A DNA stretch of 5,750 bases, taken from the NCBI GenBank assembly GCA_023487615.1, contig JAMDBH010000147.1, positions 1 through 5,750 on the forward strand, written 5' to 3'. Shown here piece by piece: positions 5,199-5,750 of this stretch. Source of the DNA: Gammaproteobacteria bacterium (GTDB lineage Bacteria; Pseudomonadota; Gammaproteobacteria; SURF-13). The translations under genes were made by a program, and so were the position numbers. The notes beneath the pieces are model-generated. The model saw only the letters and a list, made by a program, of their open reading frames with translations. It made no database searches and was not told the origin of the DNA. Position 1 is the stretch's first letter; each line of letters starts with the position of its first letter.

Positions 5199-5750
5199 AT
5201 GATGTCTGACTTACACATAAAACCTCAACTCATAGATCCCTTCGGCCGCAAGATCGAATACGTCCGCCTGTCGGTCACCGACAAGTGCGACCTGCGTTGC
5301 TTCTATTGCCTGCCCAAAGGTTTCAAGGACTTTGAAGAGCCCGCGCACTGGCTCAGTTTTGACGAGATCGAGCGCGTGGTCCGCGCCTTCGGCGCGCTGG
5401 GCGTGAGTCGTATACGCATCACCGGCGGCGAACCACTGGTACGCAAGAATCTGCCGCAACTCACGGCACGTTTATCAGCACTGCCAGGTATTGAGGATTT
5501 ATCGCTCAGCACCAACGCCACACAATTGCAGAAGCAGGCGATGGCGCTACGTCAGGCTGGCGTCACGCGCCTCAACGTCAGCCTGGATAGCCTCGACAAG
5601 ACACGCTTTCAGGAAATCACCGGCGGCGGAAAACTGGAACAGGCCCTGGAGGGCTTGATGGCCGCCAAAGCGGCGGGCCTGCACCCCGTCAAGATCAATA
5701 TGGTAGCGATGAAGGGCATCAATGACGACGAGATTGAGGACATGGTCGAG
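5199..5750 (+). CDS. moaA: GTP 3',8-cyclase MoaA (3'-truncated by window end)
   Basis: MoaA is a radical-SAM enzyme that, with MoaC, converts GTP to cyclic pyranopterin monophosphate, the first step of molybdenum cofactor synthesis. The visible 183-184 residues cover the N-terminal radical-SAM half. The product opens LIDPFGRKIEYVRLSVTDKC, with the cluster-binding C-x3-C-x2-C formed by CDLRCFYC (Cys29, 33, 36 counting from ATG 5202). It continues RIRITGGEPLVRKNL (SAM-contacting GGEP at 75-78), LSLSTNATQL, RLNVSLDSLD and KINMVAMKGINDDEIEDMVE, all typical of MoaA. Two adjacent ATG codons (5199 and 5202) can start it. The Shine-Dalgarno sequence is weak (TGGA at 5195-5198, close to both), so the exact start is open. 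The C-terminal half, with the second iron-sulfur cluster Cys residues and the Gly-Gly tail, lies outside the window. Close spacing to rsmI suggests read-through transcription. Confidence 0.95.
   Translation, partial: MMSDLHIKPQLIDPFGRKIEYVRLSVTDKCDLRCFYCLPKGFKDFEEPAHWLSFDEIERVVRAFGALGVSRIRITGGEPLVRKNLPQLTARLSALPGIEDLSLSTNATQLQKQAMALRQAGVTRLNVSLDSLDKTRFQEITGGGKLEQALEGLMAAKAAGLHPVKINMVAMKGINDDEIEDMVE

Noticed and set aside
1..5750. CRISPR array, tRNA, rRNA or riboswitch
   Set aside because: No regularly spaced short direct repeats, cloverleaf pattern, or recognisable rRNA or riboswitch core was found on either strand by eye.

Overview
The window looks like a bacterial chromosome segment, most likely gammaproteobacterial. 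The evidence is the rsmI gene with a divergent lipoprotein-like start beside it (the E. coli arrangement is lpoA/rsmI), moaA close behind, and IS91-type and IS5-like insertion-sequence debris. No species can be named. Four genes appear functional. The rest, mainly positions 1-1932 and 4021-4332, is rearranged, decayed DNA.

Left part (1-1932). An 80-bp sequence at 1-80 recurs exactly, inverted, at 1869-1948. Just inside the left copy is a truncated anti-sigma factor gene that begins at its membrane segment. It is followed by an IS91-family transposase pseudogene on the minus strand, with a large internal deletion and several frameshifts, and then by the 5' end of a lipoprotein-like gene. An AT-rich gene-free stretch (1561-1868) follows. 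It has an IS5-like terminal repeat next to a TTAG target-like tetramer and several hairpins.

Middle (1933-4009), minus strand. A soluble sensor histidine kinase (380 aa) lies 10 bp upstream of a YihY/BrkB-family membrane protein (307 aa). The two are very probably one operon. The last four residues and stop codon of the YihY protein lie inside the right copy of the 80-bp repeat.

Right part (4021-5750). A second, much shorter derivative of the same lipoprotein-start plus IS91-transposase-end composite sits at about 4078-4313. Then come rsmI (16S rRNA C1402 2'-O-methyltransferase, complete, GTG start) and the first 183 codons of moaA (molybdenum cofactor synthesis), separated by about 15 bp and probably co-transcribed.

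I found no convincing new defence or metabolic system. The most unusual content is architectural: the exact long inverted repeat with gene truncations at its edges, and two related lipoprotein/IS91 composites in the same orientation that have lost different internal parts.
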